Source of the DNA: CAYMAZ01 sp964388575
GTDB taxonomy: Bacteria; Bacteroidota; Bacteroidia; Bacteroidales; DTU049
Reading direction: 5' to 3'
Assembly: GCA_964388575.1 (NCBI GenBank)
Contig: CAYMAZ010000032.1
Span: forward strand, 1 to 36,856
DNA: 36,856 nt
The notes under the pieces were generated by a model. That model had not been told where the DNA came from, did not search any database, and saw only the letters and a list, made by a program, of their open reading frames with translations. The position numbers and the translations under genes were made by a program. Every line of letters begins with the position of its first letter. Position 1 is the first letter of the stretch. Of the stretch, positions 1-8,645 are shown piece after piece.

Positions 1-506
1 TCACAACACTTGAACGTACCGGTATCCGTCCATCACTTGATGTGAACGGCATCTGGGGCGGCTATCAGGGAGAAGGTGCAAAAACTGTACTTCCTTCAAA
101 AGCCTATGCAAAAATCTCAATGCGACTTGTTCCCAATCAGAATCATATCAAAATCGGGGAACTTTTTGAAGAACATTTTAAATCCATCGCTCCAAAAAGT
201 GTGAAGGTTAAAGTTGATGTTCTCCACGGAGGACAGGGCTATGTATGCCCCACAGATATTCCGGAATATAAAGCGGCAGAACAGGCATATACTGATGTGT
301 TCGGAAAAGTCCCCGTTCCAACATACAGCGGAGGAAGTATTCCAATTATATCTGCACTGGAAGATGTGCTCGGACTCAAATCAATCCTCATGGGGTTCGG
401 ACTTGAAACTGATGCCATCCACGGACCAAATGAAAACTATCACATTGAATGCTTTGAAAAAGGAATCCAAACCATTGTGAAGTTTTATGAACATTATTCA
501 AAATAA
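1..506 (+). CDS. M20-family metallo-dipeptidase, C-terminal part (gene enters from the left)
   Basis: This is the 3' end of a gene cut by the window edge; the reading frame is open from base 3 and the first ATG/GTG-like codon at 42 is internal. The visible 168 residues match the end of M20 peptidases of the cytosolic dipeptidase type (zinc aminoacyl dipeptidases). They show a WGGYQGEGAKTVLP stretch followed by KISMRLVPNQ, which is the return from the lid (dimerisation) domain to the catalytic domain. The late ETDAIHGPNE segment carries the conserved histidine that binds metal or substrate near the C-terminus. The N-terminal metal ligands lie outside the window, so activity cannot be judged. 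The gene ends about 35 bp before a bidirectional terminator and converges on the C69 peptidase gene. Family assignment is firm; the exact substrate is unknown. Confidence 0.88.
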   Translation, partial: TTLERTGIRPSLDVNGIWGGYQGEGAKTVLPSKAYAKISMRLVPNQNHIKIGELFEEHFKSIAPKSVKVKVDVLHGGQGYVCPTDIPEYKAAEQAYTDVFGKVPVPTYSGGSIPIISALEDVLGLKSILMGFGLETDAIHGPNENYHIECFEKGIQTIVKFYEHYSK

Positions 507-540
507 CACTTCAGACTTCTGCTCTGAAAAGAAATAAAAA

Positions 541-565
541 AAAGCCCTCCATTCAAGAGGGCTTT
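541..565. terminator. Bidirectional intrinsic terminator between convergent peptidase genes
   Basis: A perfect 9-bp stem, AAAGCCCTC (541-549) with GAGGGCTTT (557-565), encloses a 7-base loop. It is followed by a T-run on the plus strand (563-568) and preceded by an A-run, which gives a T-run on the minus strand. It sits exactly between two convergent genes, so it probably ends both transcripts. Confidence 0.9.
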
Positions 566-584
566 TTTATTCAGTTTTATTTTT

Positions 585-2258
585 TTAGTGGCTGATCATT
601 TTCAACTTATCACCGGTATCATTGGCAATACGTCTATTCCAATCTTCACCGTAGCCGGGCTGTTTTACTGTTGGATTCTGTTGTCCAGGAACTGCTGTTT
701 TGATATTTCCGTCCATGTATTTCAAAAACAGATATTCGAAGAATGCTTTCCATTCCAGAACGAGCCTGTTGCCTGTATTCACTGAAAAATCAGTAAGAAA
801 TGCAACAGTTTTGTTCGGGTCATTTGCATGAATTTCCAATGCCTTGCGGTCGGTTTCAGAAACTAACTGGACATATTGTTTTTCCATTGACTGTTGTTTT
901 TCAAAAATCTCAGGATGAATGACATTATATCTTGAATATGCAAAGTTTGAAACCAGATTAAACATCCAGAAAGCTGAATTCCAGCTAAACTCCATCATTT
1001 TACCGTTGTCGACAGCATAGCTTTCAGGTACCCTTGTCATACTTGAGTACATGGGAGCATACACGCAACTTCCTGCATCATCAACACCAAACCAGATGAT
1101 ACCACCTATGGCATCGGGCAACCATGATCTGGACTGTGTAACAAATGAAAACCCTGTCTGTTGTGTTACAGTGGCTCTTTCATTCACAAAAGTCTCCCCG
1201 TCTACTGCAAAAGTTAACGGACGCCACCTGTAAGGACAACCAAAAGGTCCTGCACCAATATCCTTCGACATATCAAACTCTGTCCCCTGCAGATAATCAC
1301 GCATGTAATTCATCAGGTCAAGTTCTGAAATTTTTCTGTCCGGTTTGATCCACAGCGGCATTCTGTTTTTCAGATTGTGACCGGCTGCATAATCCTTATA
1401 TTGCTCCATATTTGAATTGATCTGACGGAAGAATGCCCAAACACGCATTTCACAGAAACGTGCAGCACCAAAATCAACCGGAGCATATGTATCTGAAAAA
1501 CTGAATTCCTTGTCCTTGCCGTCAAACCATTCTTTACTTCTGGCAAAGCTGATGACATCATGTGAATAGATACATTCCACTTCCTTGTTGAAAATCTTTT
1601 TTAAATCCTTTGAAGTGATGGAAGTCTTTCCGTTGGCAATCGGAAATGTGGTAATACGAGCCTGATTGGCATGTGCACATACATAACCATCGGGAATGCG
1701 AAGTGCAACCCAAACTGCGCCTTTTTCACCCTCTCCCTTTCCGATAAGTTCCATAATCCATACTTCATCCTTGTCAGCAATGGAAAATGATTCACCGGAA
1801 CTGTAATAACCATATTCTTCCATCAGCTCAGCAATGACCTTAATCGCTTCGCGTGCTGATTTTGAACGTTGTAATGCAATGTAGATCAGGCTGCCGTAAT
1901 CCATAATGGCTCCGGTTTGTGATCCAAGCTCCTTACGTCCGCCATAGGTTGTTTCTCCGATGGCAACCTGGAACTCATTCATATTGCCTGTAACATTATA
2001 AGTTTGCCTGGCCTGTTTGATTTTACCCAGAAATTTACCTGTGTCCCACTCGTAAACATCAAGCATTGTCCCTTCGGGATATGTGGCGGCTTTCCAGTGA
2101 TACAGTTCCCCATACAGCACATGTGAATCGGCAGCATAGGTGATCATATTTGAACCATCGGCAGAAGCACCTTTGGTGACCAGAAAATTGGTGCATGCAA
2201 ACAAACCCGTTGTCCCGGCAATACACGTCGTCAAAATTGCAAAAAGTAGTTTTCTCAT
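585..2258 (-). CDS. C69-family dipeptidase (Ntn hydrolase), exported
   Basis: The product resembles peptidase family C69 (PepD-like dipeptidases), N-terminal-nucleophile hydrolases that cut dipeptides. Starting at the ATG at 2258 rather than a further upstream start gives MRKLLFAILTTCIAG, a signal peptide, followed at once by Cys22 in the ACTNFLVTKGAS context; this Cys is expected to become the catalytic N-terminal residue after cleavage. Downstream family features include DGSNMITYAADSH, GETTYGGR and GESFSIADKDEVWIMELIG. Length is about 557 residues, usual for the long C69 members of Bacteroidota. The gene stands alone with its own promoter at 2286-2316 and a terminator after it. Export to the periplasm or outer surface for peptide use is inferred from the signal peptide. 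Confidence 0.9.
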   Translation of the reverse strand: MRKLLFAILTTCIAGTTGLFACTNFLVTKGASADGSNMITYAADSHVLYGELYHWKAATYPEGTMLDVYEWDTGKFLGKIKQARQTYNVTGNMNEFQVAIGETTYGGRKELGSQTGAIMDYGSLIYIALQRSKSAREAIKVIAELMEEYGYYSSGESFSIADKDEVWIMELIGKGEGEKGAVWVALRIPDGYVCAHANQARITTFPIANGKTSITSKDLKKIFNKEVECIYSHDVISFARSKEWFDGKDKEFSFSDTYAPVDFGAARFCEMRVWAFFRQINSNMEQYKDYAAGHNLKNRMPLWIKPDRKISELDLMNYMRDYLQGTEFDMSKDIGAGPFGCPYRWRPLTFAVDGETFVNERATVTQQTGFSFVTQSRSWLPDAIGGIIWFGVDDAGSCVYAPMYSSMTRVPESYAVDNGKMMEFSWNSAFWMFNLVSNFAYSRYNVIHPEIFEKQQSMEKQYVQLVSETDRKALEIHANDPNKTVAFLTDFSVNTGNRLVLEWKAFFEYLFLKYMDGNIKTAVPGQQNPTVKQPGYGEDWNRRIANDTGDKLKMISH

Positions 2259-2285
2259 ATCATATGTTTTAAAATTTTCACTTTG

Positions 2286-2316
2286 CAAACCTACAGTATT
2301 TCAATGAATTTACAAA
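2286..2316 (-). promoter_or_regulatory. Bacteroidota-type promoter for the C69 dipeptidase gene
   Basis: On the minus strand a -33 TTTG (2316-2313) is followed after 19 bp by TAGGTTTG (2293-2286), matching TTG-N19-21-TAnnTTTG. Predicted transcription starts near 2280, giving a leader of about 20 bases before the ATG at 2258. Confidence 0.7.
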
Positions 2317-2404
2317 ATAATTCGAAACGGCAGGATAAAAAATGGCTAATTCATTTTTTGTGATGCTGATTGAAATTAGAATATGGTTCAATTTTTTTTT
2401 GTAT

Positions 2405-2620
2405 CACAAAGTATAAACCCAGTAATTCACAACGTCACACAACGTACGAAATAACGTTGCAATTTCCTGAGACAAAAGCCGTGATGTATTCTCATGAAAA
2501 AATCCCTAAAGCTTGCTTTTCAGATTTTTTCCATGAGAATAAATGCCAAAAACAAGGTGTTGTATTTGGTTCGAACAACACAGCTTTTGTCTGGGGAAAA
2601 GTGCGTTGAGATACTTTGTG
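2405..2620. repeat. Decayed long palindrome in a gene-free stretch (2259-2883)
   Basis: No ORF in this 625-bp stretch has recognisable content. The core is a 17-bp stem with one bulged base: 2488-2504 (ATTCTCATGAAAAAATC) pairs with 2523-2540 around an 18-base loop. Two outer arms occur in matching order: GACAAAAGC 2471-2479 with GCTTTTGTC 2583-2591, and CACAAAGTAT 2405-2414 with ATACTTTGTG 2611-2620. The outermost arms and the core share a centre near 2513; the middle arms are displaced, as if about 34 bases were inserted in the right half. It may be a MITE-like remnant or a structured transcript. Confidence 0.6.
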
Positions 2621-2883
2621 AAAATGACTTCGTGCAACTTGGTAATACGAAATTGCAATACCTTTTTGGTTTGAGAAAGTAAACCCAAGACTGTTGTCAA
2701 CTCTTCTTCGCTGGAAACGTTAATCACACACAAGCTCTTATGTATATTCTCAAGACTTGTCCGAACTGTGCTAGCTGGTATTTATTAATCAGCACCTCAA
2801 ATTAAAATTTTACCGAAAAAATCACACAATCGTCAGTTCCGATTTCCCTGACTTTGTTTTTTACATTTTGAAAAGAAACAGTC

Positions 2884-3918
2884 TCACATCTCACTGAGAG
2901 TATATTTTCTCCACTTTTCCAGAACTGATTCAAAATCATCGGGAAGTGGTGACTCAAATGATATGGACTCTCCCGTTGAGGGATGAACAAATCCAAGGAT
3001 AAAAGCATGGAGTGCCTGCCTGTTCAGGAGTCTGAAACAATTTTCCACAAACTGCTTATATTTTGAAAATGTTGTGCCTTTGAGTATTTTGTCACCTCCG
3101 TATGTTTCGTCTGCAAACAAAGGATGACCGATATACCTGAAATGCGCTCTGATCTGATGCGTTCGCCCGGTTTCAAGTCTGCATTCCACAAGCGTCACAT
3201 ATCTGAATCTTTCAAGCACATGGTAATGAGACACAGCATGTTTGCCTGTTTCTCCGTCAGGATAAACAGTCATGATTTTTCTATTGGAAACACTTCGTGC
3301 AAGGTTGCCGGTAATTGTGCCTTGATCATCTTTCAGATCTCCCCAAACGAGTGCTTTATAGCGACGGATCACAGTGTGATCAAAAAACTGTTTTCCAAGT
3401 GCTGTTTGCGCAGTTTCATTTTTTGCAATGACGATCAGGCCACTTGTATCCTTGTCAATTCTGTGCACAAGGTAAGGAAACGCTTCTGAATCACTGTTCT
3501 TCTGAAAATAGAACAGCAATGCATTCTGCAATGTTCCGGTATAGTTACCGTATCCCGGATGAACAACCAAACCCGCTTCCTTGTTTATTATGATGACATC
3601 CCGATCTTCATATACCACATCAACAGGAATATCTTCAGGTAAAATTTCCAGTTCCCTGACCGGATGCGGCAAAAGAACAGTGATAACATCACTCCCTTTT
3701 ACTTTGTAACTCGACTTAACCGGATTGCCGTTCACATTGATGCACCCTGCATCGGCAGCATTCTGAATTTTATTCCTGCTGATCCCTTCCAATCTGGCAG
3801 TGAGGTATTTGTCAATACGCAACATCCCCTGTCCCTTGTCAACAACCACGCGAAAATGCTCATACAGTTCAGGCTGTTCTTCTGCCTGAAGTTCATCATA
3901 CAAATCTGATTCTGTCAT
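2884..3918 (-). CDS. rluD: RluD-family 23S rRNA pseudouridine synthase
   Basis: This enzyme isomerises uridines of large-subunit rRNA to pseudouridine. The 344-residue protein has an S4 RNA-binding domain at about residues 32-90 (RIDKYL...SRNKIQ...GCINVNGNPV) and a PseudoU_synth_2 domain after it. The signature HRIDKDTSGL at 152-161 carries the catalytic Asp155, and the C-terminal part has the usual GRTHQIRAH motif. The ATG overlaps the stop of the upstream T9SS cargo gene in an ATGA arrangement, so the two are probably translationally coupled. It is the last gene of a PASTA-cargo-RluD run. RluD is the closest family member; RluA/RluC-type specificity cannot be excluded from sequence alone. 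Confidence 0.93.
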   Translation of the reverse strand: MTESDLYDELQAEEQPELYEHFRVVVDKGQGMLRIDKYLTARLEGISRNKIQNAADAGCINVNGNPVKSSYKVKGSDVITVLLPHPVRELEILPEDIPVDVVYEDRDVIIINKEAGLVVHPGYGNYTGTLQNALLFYFQKNSDSEAFPYLVHRIDKDTSGLIVIAKNETAQTALGKQFFDHTVIRRYKALVWGDLKDDQGTITGNLARSVSNRKIMTVYPDGETGKHAVSHYHVLERFRYVTLVECRLETGRTHQIRAHFRYIGHPLFADETYGGDKILKGTTFSKYKQFVENCFRLLNRQALHAFILGFVHPSTGESISFESPLPDDFESVLEKWRKYTLSEM

Positions 3919-5822
3919 TTTGAAATCATTAGTTTCCTGAATCCCGACAAGTCTTTTTCAGTATCAGAAACAGAAACAACATATATGCCGGCAGGAAGGA
4001 CTGTTTTTACCAATCCACTCTGATATTCTGATTCATACATCAGTTTCCCGTCAACAGAAAATATGCTGAGCAAATAATTGCCATGTGATAATCCTTCAAT
4101 AATGAAGCCCTCTTCAGCTGAAGAAGGGTTGGGAACGATCAGCCACTGATTGTCATCAACCATATATTCCGGTGTATTGACATAGGGGATACTGTCATTT
4201 CCCACAATGATCCTGATCATCAGTGCCCCTTCATACATTGAGCTCATCCACTGACCATCTGTATTGTAGAATATTTTACTGCTCTTATTTGTATTTCTGT
4301 CGTATCCGATATTCAAGGCTTCTGAATCCTGTTGTCTCCATCCCACGTAGATATTTCCGCTCACAGGCAGGGGTTCATCAAGAACATAATCGTAAAACCC
4401 ATAAAATCCCTCAACATTTGGACGAATTCCTTCCTGCTCATAAATGATGCTTCCCGGTTTGCCTGCAGACTCATTCCACACTCTCAGGTTGAAATAGAGA
4501 TTCTCGTTGACATCATCATATACTCTGTTGAATTGCATCTGAATTGTGCGCAAAGTGTCAGGATGGCTCAGTGTAAACTTATATGCAAGTTGCGCATTTG
4601 TCCCGATCAGTGCATATCCCGCTTCCGGTGTTCCGTCATCGTAGGAAAAATAATTATAAAATCTCTGATACACGGACATTGTGTCGTTTCCCCTGATCAG
4701 ATCAGGAATGGTGGCAGAATTGATTATAAATTGTGTAAGAAATTCCGCATTTTCTGTGACCAGTGAATTGAAAGTGTAAGGAAAAGGGGATCTGGCAAAT
4801 ACGGTGTCTGTGACAGGGTCAAGATTGGAAGCACTGATTCCGCTGTTGTATCCTGTTGTTGTTCCGGAAAGATCAGTAACAACAAGTCGTTCAGTAAGGT
4901 TCAGGAGCACTGAAGAATAGTTTGTGTATGGAATTGCAACCGATGAAATCATATTTGTTGAGGGGTTGACCAGAAAATGTGACCACGGCATTGAATGATA
5001 GTCACTCAGCAATGAAAGCATTCGTTGCCTGAATGCAACATCTGTTGGAAATGTATCATTTTTGTTGCGACCGGAGTTAAGGTACACATAATCAACACTC
5101 CAGATGTCAACATTGCCAATCCAGGTTGGAAAAGCATTGTTTGCAAGGCTGGCAATATTGTAGAACCTGAATCTGAAATCAGGTGAAAAATAATCCGGAT
5201 CAGTAACCGGGATCATCACAGATTTGTAATCCACACCATACAAGTCCTTAAACTGCTGATAGCTCATGCCAGGACTTGCCCAGACAGTGTTCCATGTGGA
5301 TGTTGCAGGATTGTAAAACTGAACAACCAGTGAATCTTCGGGTTCAGGTTTGTCGCCCCACCCCTGCGGCTGATAAAAAAAACTCAGATAAACTGAATCG
5401 GCCGGTGTTGCCACATGCGGCGTTCCGGAAAAAATTGAGTCCATTCTGACCGGAAGTGACGTCATAAAATCAGCCTTAAACGGAAATGATGATGTGCCTT
5501 CATAGATTTGCCCTTCATAATCAAAAGCATCAAATATCACACTGCCTATGGTGACACTGCTCCTTGTAAATCCGTCGCTGACAAATACATTGCTGTCGGC
5601 CCAGTGGGTCGGCTTCGGATAGCCGTAATAGGATGAAAAATCATCCACAAAGGGCATTTTGACAAATGCATTCTTTTCTGCCTTTGCCTCATCAACTGAT
5701 CGTTCCGATACAAACTTCATCAGCGAAGGATTTTCGGCCAATCCGTTCAGTTTCTCCTGCGCATTTAAAATGCCGGCAAAGAAGATTGATACGAACAAAA
5801 GAAATATCTGAAATGTCTTCAT
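3915..5822 (-). CDS. Secreted protein with type IX secretion C-terminal sorting domain
   Basis: The ATG at 5822 is preferred because it opens a clean signal peptide (MKTFQIFLLFVSIFFAGILNAQ); longer starts would put 21 charged residues in front. The mature part is about 610 residues, rich in aromatic and Ser/Thr residues, and I recognise no catalytic domain. The last 80 or so residues show a type A T9SS sorting domain: WLIVPNPSS, then YLLSIFSVDGKLMY, then LPAGIYVVSVS, ending in KLMISK. Family knowledge says such proteins cross the outer membrane by the Por machinery and are attached to or released from the cell surface. It lies 13 bp after the PASTA gene and overlaps rluD by 4 bp. Its role is unknown; it could be a surface adhesin-like protein. 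Confidence 0.88.
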   Translation of the reverse strand: MKTFQIFLLFVSIFFAGILNAQEKLNGLAENPSLMKFVSERSVDEAKAEKNAFVKMPFVDDFSSYYGYPKPTHWADSNVFVSDGFTRSSVTIGSVIFDAFDYEGQIYEGTSSFPFKADFMTSLPVRMDSIFSGTPHVATPADSVYLSFFYQPQGWGDKPEPEDSLVVQFYNPATSTWNTVWASPGMSYQQFKDLYGVDYKSVMIPVTDPDYFSPDFRFRFYNIASLANNAFPTWIGNVDIWSVDYVYLNSGRNKNDTFPTDVAFRQRMLSLLSDYHSMPWSHFLVNPSTNMISSVAIPYTNYSSVLLNLTERLVVTDLSGTTTGYNSGISASNLDPVTDTVFARSPFPYTFNSLVTENAEFLTQFIINSATIPDLIRGNDTMSVYQRFYNYFSYDDGTPEAGYALIGTNAQLAYKFTLSHPDTLRTIQMQFNRVYDDVNENLYFNLRVWNESAGKPGSIIYEQEGIRPNVEGFYGFYDYVLDEPLPVSGNIYVGWRQQDSEALNIGYDRNTNKSSKIFYNTDGQWMSSMYEGALMIRIIVGNDSIPYVNTPEYMVDDNQWLIVPNPSSAEEGFIIEGLSHGNYLLSIFSVDGKLMYESEYQSGLVKTVLPAGIYVVSVSDTEKDLSGFRKLMISK

Positions 5823-5835
5823 AAATTGCAATTTA

Positions 5836-6585
5836 TTATTCAAACCATAGATCAATAATGGATCCGAGTGATATCTCATAGTCATCTGAATACTGTGGAC
5901 TTTGCCTCACAACCCGCACAGAAATCGTATCACGTTTGTTAAGAAAAAACTCTGATCCAACGTTCAGTCCTGCTCCGGTAATGATGCTTCTGGCTTCATC
6001 ACGGCTTTTTCCCACAAGATTGGGCAGATATGTATTTCCGCGTCCGTCACCGCTGCCAACAACAAGGTCAACCCTGCTCCCCTTCACCAGCTTTTCTCCC
6101 GGAGAAATGGTTTTTCCCATCTGCTTCCAGCGAACAACAGTGTTCCCGATGTCGGGAACAAATTCAATTCTTCCTACTTTAATTCCGTATGTTTCAAGAA
6201 CGGTTGTTGCCTGACGCACAGTCAGATCCTGAAGATTGGGACATAAAACCACCTCAGGCTGTGATGCCACAATCGTCAGATAGATTTTTCTGTGTTTCTT
6301 TACATTGCTTCGGGGCAGTGGTGTCTGAGACACAACAGATCCCTTTTCCCTTTTATTGTCAAAAATTGAATCAATAACCACAAATTCAAACACATCATTG
6401 GATGGATTGCTGACCACTTCTTCAAATTTTAATCCTGTGTAATCTTCAACAACATAGGTTTTTCCGTGACTTGTGTATAAATTGATGAACTTCAGGATGA
6501 GCCAGAAAAAAACAACAAATATCAGCAACACCCATAAGAAGTGCTTCACCAGCCTGTGTTTGTAAAAAGGTTGTTTTCTACTCAT
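5836..6585 (-). CDS. Membrane-anchored protein with three PASTA domains
   Basis: The 249-residue product has a basic N-terminus, one membrane segment at about residues 15-32 (LWVLLIFVVFFWLILKF) and three successive PASTA-like repeats. The second opens with VLCPNLQDLTVRQATTVLE and the third with YLPNLVGKSRDEARSIITGAGL. Each ends in a short beta strand such as IYLTIV or VDLVVGSG. PASTA modules generally bind peptidoglycan or beta-lactams. Here there is no kinase or transpeptidase domain, so the protein is a stand-alone periplasmic PASTA anchor. It heads the run leading to the T9SS cargo gene and rluD. A weak -7 box, TAAGTTTG, lies at 6648-6641 on the minus strand. Binding to cell wall is inferred from family. 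Confidence 0.9.
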   Translation of the reverse strand: MSRKQPFYKHRLVKHFLWVLLIFVVFFWLILKFINLYTSHGKTYVVEDYTGLKFEEVVSNPSNDVFEFVVIDSIFDNKREKGSVVSQTPLPRSNVKKHRKIYLTIVASQPEVVLCPNLQDLTVRQATTVLETYGIKVGRIEFVPDIGNTVVRWKQMGKTISPGEKLVKGSRVDLVVGSGDGRGNTYLPNLVGKSRDEARSIITGAGLNVGSEFFLNKRDTISVRVVRQSPQYSDDYEISLGSIIDLWFE

Positions 6586-6640
6586 AGTAAATCAATGCAG
6601 GTATAACTCAAAAATACTGGTTTTATTTTTAAAAACTTCA

Positions 6641-6648
6641 CAAACTTA
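6641..6648 (-). promoter_or_regulatory. Possible -7 box ahead of the PASTA-T9SS cargo-rluD run
   Basis: TAAGTTTG on the minus strand fits TAnnTTTG and lies 56 bp before the ATG at 6585. No convincing TTG element is found about 20 bp upstream of it, so this is weaker than the other promoter calls. Confidence 0.35.
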
Positions 6649-6784
6649 CAATATTTTTTCAAATTCATAGGCGAGATTTTCAGTGTATAAATAGTTATTC
6701 ATTATGTATAAAAAACAGTATTCAGAAATCAGACAATCGGAAATGTTCGGGATTTTTCTCGCGAAGACGCAAAGACGCTGGGAA

Positions 6785-6826
6785 CAATGAACAGTGAACA
6801 ATTATCAATGAACAGTGAACAATTAT
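6785..6826. repeat. Tandem 21-bp repeat built of heptamers
   Basis: Two perfect, adjacent copies of a 21-base unit (6785-6805 and 6806-6826) each consist of three heptamers, CAATGAA, CAGTGAA and CAATTAT. Just before it, at about 6759-6778, lies CGCGAAGACGCAAAGACGC, itself a repeated GACGCAAA-type motif. The 431-bp stretch between the PASTA gene and the barrel genes holds no convincing ORF. Confidence 0.85.
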
Positions 6827-6939
6827 TCCCTATAAAGATCTAGTGTTTTATTCAACGTTTTCAGATCCAAAAATAGAAAATATTTATATTTCTGTCGAAA
6901 GAAATTGAGATTTTTGGAGAATCAGTCAGAATGCCTTTT

Positions 6940-7017
6940 CATTCTTCATTCTTCATTCTTCAAAAAGGGTATACCTTTGGCACATTCTTCATCCTTCATT
7001 CTCCATTTTTCATTCTT
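6940..7017. repeat. Two CATTCTT heptamer arrays around a small hairpin
   Basis: Three perfect CATTCTT units (6940-6960) are followed by a short interrupted palindrome AAAGG-GTATA-CCTTT. Then come five 7-bp units at 6983-7017 (CATTCTT, CATCCTT, CATTCTC, CATTTTT, CATTCTT). The last unit runs into the stop codon of the barrel gene that ends at 7017. Confidence 0.85.
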
Positions 7018-8645
7018 TAATTTCCTTTCCTCTCGTTGCCAATTCCGTATTTCAGGGCAAAATGAACATATGCAGCATATTGAGTATCCTGTTGAATTGT
7101 TTGTTTTCTGACAGTGCATGCGGCTTCTGCATGGATATTATATTTCCGGATCAACACTCTTGAAAGTGAGGCTTTCAGATATAAAACTGTACATGGTATC
7201 CCCTGCCCGATGGTATTTCCGTAATACTGAACAGGAATATTGCCAAGTCCTGCGATTGGTGCATCAAATGTCGGTCTGAAAATATCCTGACCGAAATGTG
7301 AACCTGCGCTGTCGATTCCGGTTCTTATGTAGCTGAGATCAATACAGGCAAACCACTTTTCTACGGTATACCTCAATCGTCCTGTCAGTTCCGTTAAATT
7401 TGCCCCATAGGGATGCGCCAACGGCTGATTCAGATGTGTGTAGTTCTGCTGCACATCCCTGTGTGAATATGTGTAGGGACGGATCACATTGAATTCAAGC
7501 AGTCCATCCAGATGCTCAAGTCCAAACATATCATAATACTTCCATCCCAGCTGAAAAGCCTGCTTGTTCACCCAGGCTCCGTGCTTCCTGCCTGAATCGG
7601 GCTGAACAAACTGCAACACATCAGCTTTTACTTCGTTAAAAAACATTTCATCAAAAACAAGCTGTCCGTAGATGATGTGTTTCTTCCATAACCTCAACGA
7701 CAGGTTCATTCCAACAAGAACATTGTCGGGCGAGCCAAGTGCAAAATCAACCGGACGGTACATGACGACGGGCAAAAGATAATTATACTCAACAAACTGA
7801 CGCTGCATGAGTGAATCGTGAAGAGGAGCCACAACAGCTTCAAATACTGAAACGTTGAGGCGTTTCGTCACATTCCAGCTCAGATAATGCATGGCCGTGA
7901 ACTTTGAAATGCCATCACTCCATCGCTGAGCAGCCGTTGACTGAACATCACGATGCCAGGCAAAAAGATTGACATAGCGCAACTTCCAGATGTCGGTTGT
8001 AAACTTCAGATAAGGATAGGAATAATGCTCATCTGATAAAATCAGCGATCTTTTACCTTCACCGAAAAAATGGGTTGCCATACCTGTTTCAGCACTGAGC
8101 ATCGGGGAAAGTTTTGCATTGAGCCGGATCTGAGGCAGTAAATAATAATGTGACGATACATCTTTTGCCGCAACCATTCCCAGGCCAGGCAACACTGACA
8201 TTGAATCAACATATCGGTCTGCCAGCTCCAGCGAATTCATCGTTCCGATTCTGAATGACCCCTGAAACAATACAGCTCTGCCGGCAACAAGTGAGCTCAG
8301 GCCAATGGCAGAATGTGACATCATAAGATTGCTGCTGTTCAGATCAGCTGAAGCCTCAAGATAGGGTTCAATTCTGGTCATAAATTTCACCTTCCGCCCT
8401 GCTGACAGCATTGGAAAAAAGTGAGTTTCAAGAAGGTTGTATTGATCCTGCTCCTGTATTTCAGCACTTTGCCCTGCAAGTTCACCAAGCAGGTATGGCC
8501 TGACCGAAGGAAATCTTTTACCGTCATACATTGCGAACTCATTCCTGAACTCATGAATTGTTGTGCCGTCAACAGAATAGTTCTGCGCCATGATGTGCGG
8601 GATCATCAACAGAAAAACGGGAACAAACAACAACAGTTTCTTCAT
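7017..8645 (-). CDS. RemB/Wzi-like outer-membrane beta-barrel protein (paralogue 1)
   Basis: The 542-residue product begins with a signal peptide (MKKLLLFVPVFLLMIPHIMAQ) and continues as alternating aromatic/polar strands typical of a barrel. The segment around PYTYSHRDVQQNYTHLNQ, then LAHPYGANLTEL, together with SPDNVLVGMNLSLRLW and YGQLVFDEM, is characteristic of the capsule-assembly Wzi superfamily. That superfamily includes the Flavobacterium surface protein RemB. Wzi helps anchor capsule in the outer membrane and RemB is a mobile surface protein in gliding; which role applies here is not visible. Its ATG overlaps the stop of the paralogue before it (ATGA), so the two are coupled. The 3' end abuts heptamer repeats. 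Confidence 0.8.
   Translation of the reverse strand: MKKLLLFVPVFLLMIPHIMAQNYSVDGTTIHEFRNEFAMYDGKRFPSVRPYLLGELAGQSAEIQEQDQYNLLETHFFPMLSAGRKVKFMTRIEPYLEASADLNSSNLMMSHSAIGLSSLVAGRAVLFQGSFRIGTMNSLELADRYVDSMSVLPGLGMVAAKDVSSHYYLLPQIRLNAKLSPMLSAETGMATHFFGEGKRSLILSDEHYSYPYLKFTTDIWKLRYVNLFAWHRDVQSTAAQRWSDGISKFTAMHYLSWNVTKRLNVSVFEAVVAPLHDSLMQRQFVEYNYLLPVVMYRPVDFALGSPDNVLVGMNLSLRLWKKHIIYGQLVFDEMFFNEVKADVLQFVQPDSGRKHGAWVNKQAFQLGWKYYDMFGLEHLDGLLEFNVIRPYTYSHRDVQQNYTHLNQPLAHPYGANLTELTGRLRYTVEKWFACIDLSYIRTGIDSAGSHFGQDIFRPTFDAPIAGLGNIPVQYYGNTIGQGIPCTVLYLKASLSRVLIRKYNIHAEAACTVRKQTIQQDTQYAAYVHFALKYGIGNERKGN

Noticed and set aside
2370..2733. Three overlapping ORFs of 62-79 codons in the gene-free stretch
   Set aside because: They overlap each other on both strands, have no recognisable motif or signal peptide, and coincide with the palindrome, which explains the open frames better.
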